Of a stretch of 64,000 nt of DNA, positions 23,979 through 35,300 are shown piece after piece. The notes beneath the pieces were generated by a model. That model had not been told where the DNA came from. It saw only the letters and a program-made list of their open reading frames with translations, and did no database searches. The position numbers were made by a program, and so were the translations under genes. The stretch's first letter is position 1. The number at the start of each line of letters is the position of its first letter. The DNA comes from Bretschneidera sinensis (taxonomy: Eukaryota; Streptophyta; Magnoliopsida; Brassicales; Akaniaceae), in contig CM043704.1 of NCBI GenBank assembly GCA_023935145.1, positions 97,412,873-97,476,872 on the forward strand, read 5' to 3'.

Positions 23979-26066
23979 AGATAGAGATTGAGGAATAGGA
24001 AGCTGAGGTTGACAAAAAGGAGAGAAAAAGGACATTCAATTTATTTGTAGTTCAATGTGTTGGATTGATGAGACTTTATTTATATTTTGCTGTGACTGTT
24101 CTTACTGTGGAATGCAGAATTAGACAATTTTGTTAGGTTGTGAAGTTACTCTAGTGCTACTGCCTATATGGCTTTTGTTTGTAGTGGGGGTTGCATACTT
24201 GCTCTTTTAGAGTTCTCTTTTGTTAACTATTTCTTTGAGTCTCCACGATTTCCAATTTTTTTTTTTGTGTTAAGCATGAGGTACATTTTTGATTGTTTCG
24301 AGTTAGTGACCAAATAAATAATTCAAAGATGTTACTTGTGCATTACTTTTCCTTCTGAATTACATGGTTTAATGTTTATGAGCTTTGTCTTTATGGATTA
24401 TAGTAAGTGCTGGGTTCTTTTCCTACCTTGATGCATTTTAGAGTTACCTCTTCTGTTATCTATTGGTTTCCTCTCCACTAAGTGCGGTTCAGGGTTTTTG
24501 TTAATAGACTGTCTGTGGGGTTCAACTTTTGTCTTAAAAGTTTGAGCTCATCTTTTTGTTGAAAGTGTGGATTTTGATTTTGTTTTTTTTTTCTGTCAAA
24601 TTTGTTAAAAGACTTTGTTTGTACTTTGGATGATGTATGGTTGCATGTTCTCAAAATTCAAGTAGTTATCTTGGTGCAGTTTTCCTATGTTGCATATTCG
24701 AAACATGTTTAATAAGATGTTTGGACTATCCAAATCAATGAAAAAATTACAAAATTTGTGTCTGGTCACATTCACATTAGACCCCGTGACGTGGGTCTTT
24801 TTCATCTAGCCCATCTTATTTAACTTGCTATAAGGGAAAATTTGGGTTAGCAAGGCAAAAGGGACCTCAGATTATGGTATATTCCTTGTTCTGTGTTTGG
24901 GAGTTCGGAGGAAGAGACTAGTCGATAGGAGAAGGGACAGGTTTTTTCTTTTGTAGTCTTGTTTGATTGTTTTCAGTACCATTGCTTTCTTTTCCCCTGC
25001 TGAACAGACACATATCTAATGTGGGCACAATAGAAAAGGTGCAACAAACAACAAAGAAAATGCAGTCACTATATGAAGAAGAGAAGGGTTTGGCAAAATT
25101 GTAGTAGTTGAACCTTGAAAGTGGCTGTTGTTTGTAGCTTTGCGCACAAGCAAATCTCACCACCTTCATGAATGCGATCAATCCCTTCTTAGATGACTGC
25201 CAACTACCTTCCTCAACGCCGAAAGTTCAAAATTACTACGGTTACAGAGCAATCCACGTCTCTAAAATTTTAAAATGAAACGGCTCATTGATATGAAAAT
25301 TTAAATCTTAACATACACATTAAATGTAGTACTTGTTCAATGAAGATGATGCTTAATGATGGTGCGCAAAGGACATGGGTGGTATGGCTTTGATGAACTG
25401 ATCGGATCAAGATTTCACATCAGAATATTGGAAAGTATAACACTGTTGTTCTGTTCAACAATTTATTGAGCTTGGTATTGAATTAAATTTGTAGGGCCCT
25501 TGAGCAGTTGAATCCCATGATGTAGGTCTAATTTTGAAACCATTACTAGTAGTAATATTTTATTTTATGTTGTCTTTCTGTAACACATCTTTAGTCCTGT
25601 TAGGGGCATGTTCTGTTGCTTAAATATCCCGTAACACCCAACAAGATTGTCACATTGGGGTGTGAAATTAATTGTAACTTTTGCATTACAACTACCCATC
25701 TGTCACCAAAGCAGTATGCTTCATAAATGAATGAATAGAGAACCCAATTTGAAAATGTTAATTTCTGGACTCAAGATTCATAAAAAGGGTTCTGCATAAT
25801 TTTGCTCTGAGACACAACTTTTATCCATACCAATGTTATCACCAAGCCTTAAATGGGTTTGTCCGTACTCATTTCTGCTTCATTAATGCGTAACACAAAA
25901 TTCTTCAAAACCTCATAAATAATAGGCAGTTGATAGTTGAAAGAGAGAAAACATCGCCAGTACTCCTTATTTACTTTCCCTCACTGGCTGCAAACTGTTC
26001 AAAATATTGCTTTATTGATCTCCTCTTTGTTGCTTGGGTGGTCTTCTCCTACAGGTTCCCGTTTTC
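23979..26066. other. eIF4B 3' UTR and intergenic DNA, no gene seen
   Basis: A T-rich probable 3' UTR, then about 1.8 kb without a supported gene. Short frames on both strands lack recognisable motifs. Confidence 0.5.
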
Positions 26067-28430
26067 ATGGATTTGTTACAGAAGCTCCTCTTCATAGCTT
26101 TTCTCATTCTTGCTGCAGTCATTGATGGGACTAGAGGAGATGCCATGGTGACTGGTACGGTCTTTTGTGACCAATGTAAAGATGGACAAAGATCCCTCTT
26201 TGATTATCCCGTTTCCGGTAAGATCAATCCATTGTCCTTTATATAACTTCATTCTTGATTTTCATTTTTTCTCCTTAATTTTTCTGCTCTTCATAATGTA
26301 ACATTCTTATGCTAGCCAATATGACTGCATTTCCTTTGTAAACCTTGTATACAAGTTATTTAAATAGGATTTTTAAGCACTTTGTAATTATTTAAACAGG
26401 ATTTTTATTAAAATCTAAAAAATCATAATTGATCATCTTGATGATTATTAAATACTATTAATTGTTGCTGGCTATAATATAATCTCAACAAAATTGTTTA
26501 TGAAGATTAGTGATATTTCAATTCTCTCAAATACAAGAGAAAAATTGAGTTTGTTACTTTAAATTGAGAATTATGATAAATTAGCACGTACCTTACTTCT
26601 TGCAGGAACTAAAGTTACTGTCAACTGTGCTGATAGTAATGGGCAGACCACAATGTCCAGGGAAGAGACCACGAATTGGTTTGGAAACTATGCAATCAAG
26701 TTTGATGGCACACCAGACTTGAGTAATTGTTATGCCCAGATTTCAGGCAGCAATATTGGACAAGGGTCTACAGGATGTTCTGCAGCTGCTGGTCCTGCCC
26801 AAAAACTTAGATTGATGTTCAGAATCTTTGATATGGAAATGTATGCTGTTGATTCACTACTTTCTGAGCCTGCCCAGCCCATGTCATTCTGCCCAAGATC
26901 CGCGAACCCAAATCCAGTGCCTGCACCTGTAATACCTGTAACACCTGAAAGGCCTCCTCCAGTGCCAGTAGCGCCCGTAAGGTCTCCTCCACCTTTCAGG
27001 CTTCCACCAATGCCTCCATTGCCTCCGTTGCCTCCAATGCCACCAATGCCCTTTGTGGAAGCATCAGCATGCCCACATCAGTAAGTTTTGATCTCTAAGA
27101 CTTTGGTTTTTTGGTCATTTGCACAATGTTACACAATGGAACTTACCTATAGGCTGTAGGGTATGTTTGGAACGAGGGAGAGGAAAAGAGTATCCTCCAA
27201 ATTTTCTCATTTACTTTATTTTACTTCCTCTTTTAAAGAGATAATTAAAATGTTCAGAATTTTGAGGGATTTGAAGGGACAAAACTATCCCTCCATATCC
27301 TCTCATTTTCATTGAAAAATCAACTAAACAATTGGTACATATATGATGTATCCCTTCGATTCTTTTCCTCTCGTTTTCTCCCATTCCCCACAAACCAAAT
27401 AAGGGGTATGGATTGAGTTGTACAATTTCATTAACTAGACCCAATCAAATACCAATTGAGGCTGGTGCAGCACTTGTTAACTTGTGTGTGCATCAGGCTT
27501 TTACAACAGTGACATATTTCACACTCCTAGATGCACATGCAAGCTTACACATGAGGCTAGCATTTATTTTTTGAGAAAAAAGCATTTACAGGGTAATGCT
27601 CTTAAAAGGTTTTCCCTAGGTAAAGTGATGTTAAACATGTGATTCAAAAGATAAATAATGCGAAAAAGGATGAGTACATGTTCATGCCTTAGAAACCAAA
27701 AAGCATACAAATTGGCTGTCAATTAATGCCACCAATTTAGATTTTCACGAGAATTGTCACAATATTTTTTTTATATAAAATTTGACTTAGCTACAGTTTC
27801 AGCCGTCTGGATTTTAAGGGTTTTTAGCAAAACAAGTGTAAAATTAAAATCTATTTAGTGTTTTACCGTTTGATAAAGCAATTGGAGTTTCTACATTTGG
27901 CACAAATTCTGCTTTTTAGTGTCTATTTCTAGCTTCTAATTCTATTTGGAAACTTTTCCTTTTAATGTTTGGTCTAAATGGGACTTAAAACAAGCCTAAT
28001 TTGACAGAACTGCAAGTTGTTCAATTTTCTATCTTTATTTTGCTGACCCATATATCAATGGTTTGTGTGATATGCCAGGGACTGGATGATGCCAGAGTAC
28101 AAATGCTACTGGAGGGTACTGAACCCAGATACAAAAGTAGCAGTTGTTTTTGGGCCACTCGCTTGGAGGAGATATGGTACCGATATGACCCTATGGCAAG
28201 CCCTTCAAGGGAGAGGAGACCCTTATAGAACTCTCCTAAGGGAAGGAACAACTGCACTCCTTAACTCCTATAACAGTCTTCAATTTCCTTACCATACTGT
28301 TGGTGTCATCACACACATGAATTGGGCCTTGATGGGCTCTCCTAGGGCCGTTCTGCTTACGGCCCTGAGGTTCCTGAGGGCTAATTCCGGCAACGACAAA
28401 ACCACCTGCAGATTCACTCCTTGCAAGTGA
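26067..28430 (+). CDS. Secreted Ole e 1 / proline-rich protein with extra C-terminal domain
   Basis: Exons 26067-26217, 26606-27080 and 28079-28430 give 325 residues. A signal peptide (about 1-24, MDLLQKLLFIAFLILAAV) leads into a pollen Ole e 1-like domain starting VTGTVFCDQCKDG. That domain has conserved cysteines, KVTVNC and CYAQISGS. A proline-rich linker with VP and PPMPPLPP repeats (about 175-207) resembles extensin-type cell-wall proteins. The last exon adds about 120 residues with CYWRVLNPDTKVAVVFG, GRGDPYRTLLREGTTALLNSY and a Cys pair in CRFTPC. I believe this tail recurs in some plant Ole e 1/extensin-family proteins, but I know no function. The protein is likely apoplastic and structural. 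The start was chosen by the signal peptide; an upstream in-frame start is absent from the leader. Confidence 0.8.
27161..27404. mobile_element. MITE-like element in intron 2 of the Ole e 1-type gene
   Basis: The left end GTATGTTTGG (27161-27170) is roughly mirrored by CCAAATAAGG (27395-27404). Purine-rich sequence follows the left end and pyrimidine-rich sequence precedes the right end in complementary fashion (aacgagggagagg versus cctctcgttttctccc). This is the usual look of GTTTGG-ended plant MITEs. Length is about 245 bp with no coding capacity. Confidence 0.5.
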
Positions 28431-30415
28431 TTCCAATTAATTGTTATTTCCTGAATTTATTACAGGCTTTGTTCGCATTGGTTCAATAATTAATGTTATT
28501 TTAATATTTGTATGCCATTTGGTTCTATTTGCAATAGTGGATGTATTAAATTAACCAATTTGAAGTACTATTATGACTAAAAAAAATTAAGTTAACTTGA
28601 ACATAAAAGAGAGATAAAAGAAAATACTCTTAATAAATAAATAAAATTTCACCGACCCGTCTGCAATGACCCACAACAGAGTGATTGAAACACAAAATGA
28701 ACCCATAACTCAAATTCAACTTGGTCCTAATGACCGAATGAAACATGATGGATAAATTTCGCATATCAATCAAAAACTGACACATGATGATTTATAAGGA
28801 TAATAAAGTAATTAACATCCCAAGATTATGTGTCAATAAAAAATTTCCTAGTATATAAAAGAGACAAATAGTTAAATCTGGTCTACAATATTACTTCTAC
28901 TGATTGGACTTTAGTCGAAGAGGTTTTTTTTATTAGATCGGTTGAAATTTATTAGTAATTTTAAAAATTTTATTAGTAATATTATTTTTTAGATTTTATA
29001 TTTATACTAATATTATTAATAAGATCTTTTAAAATTACCAGTAAAGTTTTGAGATGATCTAAAACTAATGTTTTAGACCTTATTTAACTAAGTATTTTTG
29101 TTAATCAAAACATAAAAGAGAAATATTTGGTTAAACCGTGTCTAAAACATGAATTTTAAACCCTCTCGAAATTTTACTAATAATTTTTTTAAAAATTTCA
29201 TTGATAACGTTATTTTTTGAATCCTATGTTTATGCTAACATTACGAGCGAAATTTTTTAAAATTACCAGTAAAATTTCGATTCGTCTAAAATTGATATTT
29301 TAGATGTTCTATATCCGGTCTAGCAAATTATTTTTGTAAATCAAAGATGACGGGCTCCCACACTACAGGTATCTCGTAGGGCTGATTTTTTACTACATAC
29401 TCACGTATCTTGACCCGAACCCGACTTAATTTAACCTTGCTTCACAGTAGTTTGACACTTCTAATGGACAAACTGAAATGACTACTGATAGGCAATTATG
29501 AGACGTTCATTTGGAGAGAAGGTGATATAGAGTTCAGTCAGACTGACTTGTTCTGTAGTTCCAAGTCAAGCACATTTCAGGTTTGGTTGTTCAGATACTG
29601 TCTTTGTTACAAGTTATCTAATAAACATTTCCTGTTCGCGAATACAGGTTAAAGCTTAAACTTTCATGTTTGATAATAACAAGAAGAAGAAGAAGAAGAA
29701 GTTATTTTTATGATTTGCTGTTTCTTTGTTCCCATATTCTATGCACTGCTGCCACTGAAACAAGTGCAGCAAGACCAGCTAACAATATGAGCAAATTGAC
29801 CGGAACTAGACGGCAAAGACCTTGAATTGGTCACTTGTCACTATGCATTTATATCTTAATAGAAAGCTAAAAGTTTTGCTTAGCAATTTGCAAAAGCTAC
29901 AAATAGATAATCCTGATTATATGTTGTACAAACTTAGGCTATGTTTGGAGTTTCGAGTAGGATACAATAAGTAGTTGGTAGGGTAGACCATAGACACTCA
30001 TTGGGTAAGGACTTTTAAAGCAAAAAATTTGAAAAAGGATTTTCTTAAAAAAATTATTTTCTTAAAAAAATCATTTTCTTTATATTCCATGATTATATAA
30101 TAAATTAGTCATGATAAATATTCGTTTAGTTCACAAAAATGTGACCACAAAGCAACAAAAAAGAAAAAAAAAAAGAAAATAACACTGTAAGAATTATCAA
30201 GCACAACTCAACCTACTAACGTTAACTTATGGTCAGACCTCATCAACATGAAATTAAAACACATATAATTATATAAGTAAATCATATATCTGATTGAGCT
30301 ATTGAAATTTAAATTATCTCACAGTGGAAGTAAGATCAAAGTTAGGTATTCCTCTTTTCTTTTCGTATTGTTGTTTCTCGAATAAATAGAAAACTGAATA
30401 CTCGGAATCAACTGT
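28431..30415. other. AT-rich intergenic DNA
   Basis: No supported gene over 2 kb. It holds the degenerate tandem repeat described separately and a (gaa)n microsatellite at about 29685-29702. Confidence 0.5.
28858..29340. repeat. Degenerate tandem AT-rich repeat, about two 250-bp units
   Basis: Unit landmarks recur in order: aagaga...aaatagttaaat/ggttaaac, a block resembling gtctacaa/gtctaaaac, then taatattattttttaga, then aaaattaccagtaaa. The second round starts about 258 bases later. The copies have diverged considerably. Confidence 0.45.
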
Positions 30416-30426
30416 CTGTCGAGAAA

Positions 30427-30582
30427 AGCTCAGTCTTCATCCTTCATAGTTTCAGGCTTCTTTCCTGAGAGATGTTGATACAAATTTCTTTGATACAGAT
30501 AATCCTCTATCTGCATTTTCCAGAACCCGAAATCTGCGCCATCGAACTTCTCGAGTTTCATCTTCTCTTCGTCTGTCGCCAT
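30427..30582 (-). pseudogene. Copia gag N-terminus, broken
   Basis: Starts with an ATG at 30582 (minus strand) and reads 51 codons, including KLEKFDGADFGFWKMQIEDYL, shown here as the characteristic plant Copia gag opening with FDG and FWKMQ. A TGA then stops it where the family normally has Trp. Beyond this the similarity is quickly lost. Confidence 0.75.
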
Positions 30583-30774
30583 CGCTCCCACTCGAATATG
30601 ACTTTATTTGGATCGTTTCTGACTATTCCTGCGAACCTCCGTGTATTAGAACACCGTTGCCGATAAATCGGTATCACCGAAAAAATTTCACTATTCACGA
30701 AATTCACTATTCATGTGAATAGTAACCTCACAGAAAAACTAACAGAATTCACCACCAAACGCTCTAATACCAGT

Positions 30775-31384
30775 TGTTGGGGAAATTACACAGATTTCCC
30801 TATAAACTACATTAGTGAGAATGCGAAATAACAGTGGAAATAACGCACAAAATTTGATAACGGAGTTCGACCAATTGTGCCTACGTCTCCGAATCTGCTG
30901 CAGATCGTTTTTACTGAAGGGAGAAAATATACAAAGTGTTTACAACACTTACAACTCACAACCCACACCCAATTGTATTTTTCTCTTAAGCTTTTCTCTC
31001 AAGCTCTCTCTAATACTCCATTTGGTCTATATTACAAATGAAAGCCAAAAGAGTATTTATAGGCTTCAAAGAAACAGATGACATTAATGTGGGTAGCTCA
31101 CCATTAGTGTTGGTAGCTCACCACATTTATATTGTCTCCACCTTTAACATTTATATGCACGTCAATAACCTTAGCTACTGAGAATCTAATGAGCTCTTTC
31201 ATCTACGGACCATATTGGACTAAGGTCTACACTAATTACCGACACACATTAATAATATTAAGATTTATACAAGCTCAAACAATATAATCATCAATTAACA
31301 AATGATGAATTTTCATACTTATTTTATTGGATCAAATTCGCCGACCCTATTTTATAAAACCAAAAACATTGAAAAATTCCAACA
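30775..31384 (-). repeat. Copia LTR (5' LTR in element orientation)
   Basis: TG...CA-bounded repeat with the primer-binding site just outside its left edge. No second copy occurs in this window, so the exact right border rests on the TG/CA rule alone. Confidence 0.7.
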
Positions 31385-31567
31385 TCAAGAACAAGCCACG
31401 CAGTGAGGAAAAAAAAGAAAGGACATGAAAATAAAAAAGAAGAAAAGTATGAGTATTGATTTCGATGGTATCAAAGCTGACTTGCCTCTAAGTATTTCTG
31501 TGGCCTGGGTCTTTCTCATCTTATTTGAATCACATTCCAGAGCAAGGTTCTCTGTAATAGCTTAGCT

Positions 31568-34500
31568 ATGGCTTCAAATTCTGCACCACTTAGATTTTCT
31601 GTCATTTCACCACTGCTTCTAATTCTTCTGGCCATATTATCATCTGGGTCTCACACCATAACTAGCCATGCATTTACATTCAGCGAAGCAACCATAAAAG
31701 ATATCCAACTGGCTTTCAAGCAAAACCAACTGACCTCCAGGGACCTTGTAGAGTTCTATATTGGAGAAATCCGCAGACTCAACCCGCTGCTTAGAGGGGT
31801 CATAGAGGTGAACCCTGATGCGATATATGAAGCTGATACGGCTGATTACCAGCGTAAGGCTAAGGCGCCAGGGTCACTGTTTGGGTTGCACGGTATTCCT
31901 GTTCTGCTCAAGGATAGTATTGCAACCAAGGATAAGCTGAACACCACAGCCGGCTCGTTCGCTCTGCTCAGCTCAGTCGTGCCTCAGGATGCAGGCGTGG
32001 TGATGAAGTTGAGGACAGCTGGGGCTATCATCTTGGGGAAGGCCAGCTTGAGTGAATGGGCTGCTTTTAGGAGCACATCAGCACCCAATGGCTGGTGTGC
32101 TAGAAGTAGAAAAGGAAAGGTACGTTAGGGATCATATATGTTTAGGAGGAGATAAAAGTGAAAAGGAAGAAAAGTTAGAAGATAAATAACTAGAAGGATA
32201 GAAAAGTAAAAAGATTGATTTTTTTTTCTTCATGTGTTTGATAAGAGGATGGAAAACCAGAAGGGAAGAACGAAAATGTAAAAAGTATTAGTTTTATCAT
32301 TATATTATTCATAATGTTAATGAATTTTAACGTAAGAAATTAGATGAGATTTAATTGGTAAAGTGCTAATCTCATTTTATTCCCTCTTATTTTCACATAA
32401 TTTGTGCATATAAATGGAAAATATCAATCTTTAGTTTTTTTTCCTCTCACTTTTCTCTCTTGTTAGTTCATTCCATATACTTTTTTTTTTCTCAATTTTC
32501 TCTATTACTAAATACCCCCGTAGATGGTGAAAATTTCTCATACTAATATACACAAATCAATACCTTAACATGCTGATATACTATGCAAGTAAATAATACA
32601 GTAGTATGTTATTAGATATGTATGCAAATTTTTAGCCTAAAGGAAAAATGGCAGGAAAAAGGTCAGCTGTTTTGTAGAGTAAAATTTCAATGCTGTAGTT
32701 TTAGCTTTCGGTATTGACAAATTATACATAAGGTATTTTTTGTACTGATTGTAGGATTAATTACATTTTGATTCCAGATCAGTAAGGTTTGGAATCATAT
32801 GGTTTAAGAAGCTGAGACAAAGTGTTATATATGGAATTATATGCAGAATCCTTATGTTCTATCAGCAGATACTTGTGGGTCAAGTAGTGGATCAGCAATA
32901 TCAGTAGCAGCAAATATGGTAGCAGTGTCACTAGGGACTGAGACTGATGGCTCAATCTTATGCCCATCAAGTTCTAACTCTGTTGTGGGTATCAAACCAA
33001 CTGTTGGTCTCACCAGCCGAGCCGGAGTCATTCTAATCTCTCCTAGACAAGACACTATTGGGTATGTGATGTATCTACAAACAGATTTTCCTGTCTTCAA
33101 CTGAATTTATCATGTCCGGTAATCTTGTTTACTAAATTTATAGGACTCCTTTGCTTGTTGAATTGAAACAGGCCTATTTGTAGGACAGTAGCGGATGCTG
33201 TTTACGTTCTTGATGCTATTGTAGGTGTTGATTATAACGATAAAGCAACCCAAGCAGCATTGAAATACATTCCACACGGTGGCTACACACAATTTCTAAA
33301 ACCTTGTGGCTTGAAAGGGAAGAGATTGGGCATAGTTAGGAATCCATTTTTCAATTTTGAAGAAGGGTCTGTTCTAACTCAGGCTTTTGAGTACCATCTC
33401 CAGGCACTGTGGTAAACAGAACAAACTTTTCCAAGTATTTGTTTTGATTTTGAACAGTATTGGTGTAATATGAAACGAAATTTTTTTTCAAATTCAGTCA
33501 AGAAGGTGCAGTTTTGGTAGACCATCTGGAGATAGCTGAAGTTGACACTATATTAAACTCAACAGGAAGTGGTGAAGCAGTAGCAGTGATAGCAGAGTTT
33601 AAATTGTCCTTTAATGCTTACCTGAAGGAGCTGGTAGCATCCCCAGTGAGATCCTTGGCAGATGTCATAGCATTCAACAATGAATTCTCCGATTTGGTGA
33701 GTGATATGGTGTCTATTAATTTTGGAAAACATTTTCTCTTTTCATTTTCTATTTTTAGAGAATGAAAACTGTTTTCATTTTCACCATTTAACTTCATAGA
33801 AAAGTGTTTTTCTGAATGGGGAGCTGTATATACACACGGCTAATTTAACTATCTACACAAAAAACTGTTTGCTAGGGTCAAATTTTGCGTCACTTAGTGT
33901 ACCAAAGAACAATTTTCTCTGGCTTTAGCCATTTCATCCGTGAATATAACATTCTCCTCTATGCATTTAGCACGCTTTGATTTTTGTTTTCTAGAAAATG
34001 CATCTCGTTTTCAGTCATCAAACACATCCTCACTCATGTTTTCTATGAAAGAAAACACATTTTGTTTTCAATCACCCAACACATTCTCACTCATGTTTTC
34101 TATGACAAAAAACGAGACTGTCTTCTAAAACCAAACTTAACCTTAGCTTTAACTTTCATGGATTCTCATCACTTCTACAAGGTTCCCTACATTGATCTTA
34201 ACAATGACCAATTTAATTACTTGAATTGAAATCTAGGAAATGATCAAAGAATTTGGCCAAGACATCTTTCTTGCATCTCAAGCCACAAATGGAATTGGTG
34301 ATATTGAGAAGGTGGCGTTGTTAAATTTAGCAAGATTGTCAAAAGATGGATTTGAGAAGGTGATGATAACAAACAAATTAGATGCGTTGGTGACTCCTGG
34401 TGCTGGTATTGCTCCTGTTCTTGCAATTGGTGGATTTCCAGGTATTAGTGTCCCTGCTGGATATGATAATATGGGGGTACCTTTTGGCATCTGTTTTGGA

Positions 34501-34593
34501 GGACTAAAGGGCACAGAGCCAAAGCTAATTGAGATTGCATATGGCTTTGAGCAAGCTACTAAGATCAGGAGATCTCCTTCATTCAGACCTTGA
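31568..34593 (+). CDS. Amidase-signature family amidase, copy A
   Basis: Five exons, 31568-32119, 32847-33061, 33172-33411, 33498-33696 and 34237-34593, join in frame to 520 residues, the usual size of plant secreted-type amidases (At4g34880-like). These Ser hydrolases cleave carboxamide bonds; the substrate here is unknown. A signal peptide (about 1-35) suggests entry to the secretory pathway. The Ser-cisSer-Lys triad can be placed at Lys115 (LLKDSIATK), Ser196 (CGSSSGSA) and nucleophile Ser220 (TETDGSI), with the 24-residue spacing known from FAAH. The GIKPTVGL and GGFPGISVPAGYDNMGVPFG blocks are also present. It is the first gene of a local cluster with copies B and D. Intron 4 contains a short direct repeat at about 34017-34107. 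Confidence 0.92.
34017..34130 (+). repeat. Short tandem duplication in amidase A intron 4
   Basis: The words ctcactcatgttttctatga occur at about 34029 and 34088, embedded in longer similar units about 57-58 bases apart. This lies in a T-rich stretch that also has many ttttcatttt words. Confidence 0.6.
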
Positions 34594-34705
34594 AGCCTTA
34601 AAAAATTTATACAATGAATTTTTCTTGTATTAGAATATATCAATGTCAATCAGCTAGAAATTAATAATTTGGTGCTTCTTCTTGTTTTGGCAAATACGAA
34701 TAATC

Positions 34706-35300
34706 TTCTTAGAGCAAGTAGTTGGTGATACTAATATGAATGATAAAAGAAAATCTATACATCAAGCAGATACCAATCATTGGTCTAAAATATTTACGTG
34801 CTTCCAAATATGAAGGGCCTTCAAATTCCATGTAAAGACTAAAGACAGCTAATTCCACTACGATTCAGAATTTCAGATGCCAACAAAAAGATAAGGTTGT
34901 ATTATACGTTTGGTCCCACACCAAGAAATGAATGTACTATAGTATCTACATGATATTTTCTTTTTCCCCTTTAATTAATTGACTTTAAAAAAAGTGAAAA
35001 ATAAAAAATCTGATCAAGATGCAGAACCCCATATGTATGAACAAAAATTGCACGAAAATTAACAGAAAGTGCAGTTTACTAAGCAATTCGCAAAACCCTT
35101 CTTTATGCTAATCTATTTGTATGCTTACGTCACAAAGTATCACAGCCTACTAATTTATAACTTCATAACTTATCCAAAACAAAGGCCAAGTAATGAAAAC
35201 TTAGCCTGTTGACTGAGTGAGTTAACTTTCTCAATTGCAGCTTAGCTGTTGCTACCAATTCTTCACCATTGAGCTGTTCTCTCATTTCACCACAGCTTCT
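34706..35300 (+). repeat. Amidase-flank duplication, left copy
   Basis: The stretch from agagcaagtagttggtgata onward is repeated at 59579-60054 ahead of amidase D, with few substitutions. The right copy lacks about 120 bases found here (about 35030-35150). The duplication includes amidase promoter, leader and coding start. Confidence 0.9.
35248..35300 (+). pseudogene. Amidase start fragment without ATG
   Basis: Matches the first ~18 codons of amidase D (gctaccaattcttcacca...) but the ATG is replaced by GTT at 35248-35250. Similarity ends at about 35300. It is the relic of another amidase copy that once followed gene A. Confidence 0.85.

Larger units (their letters stand above)
30427..31384 (-). 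mobile_element. Truncated Copia retrotransposon, 5' LTR plus gag start
   Basis: The element points left. A 610-bp LTR (30775-31384) starts TGTTGGGG and ends CCAACA. Next to it, 30761-30772 reads GCTCTAATACCA, the complement of an initiator-Met tRNA primer site with one change. A gag start follows on the minus strand. The rest of gag-pol and the other LTR are missing, so the element was truncated at its left side near 30420. Confidence 0.8.
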
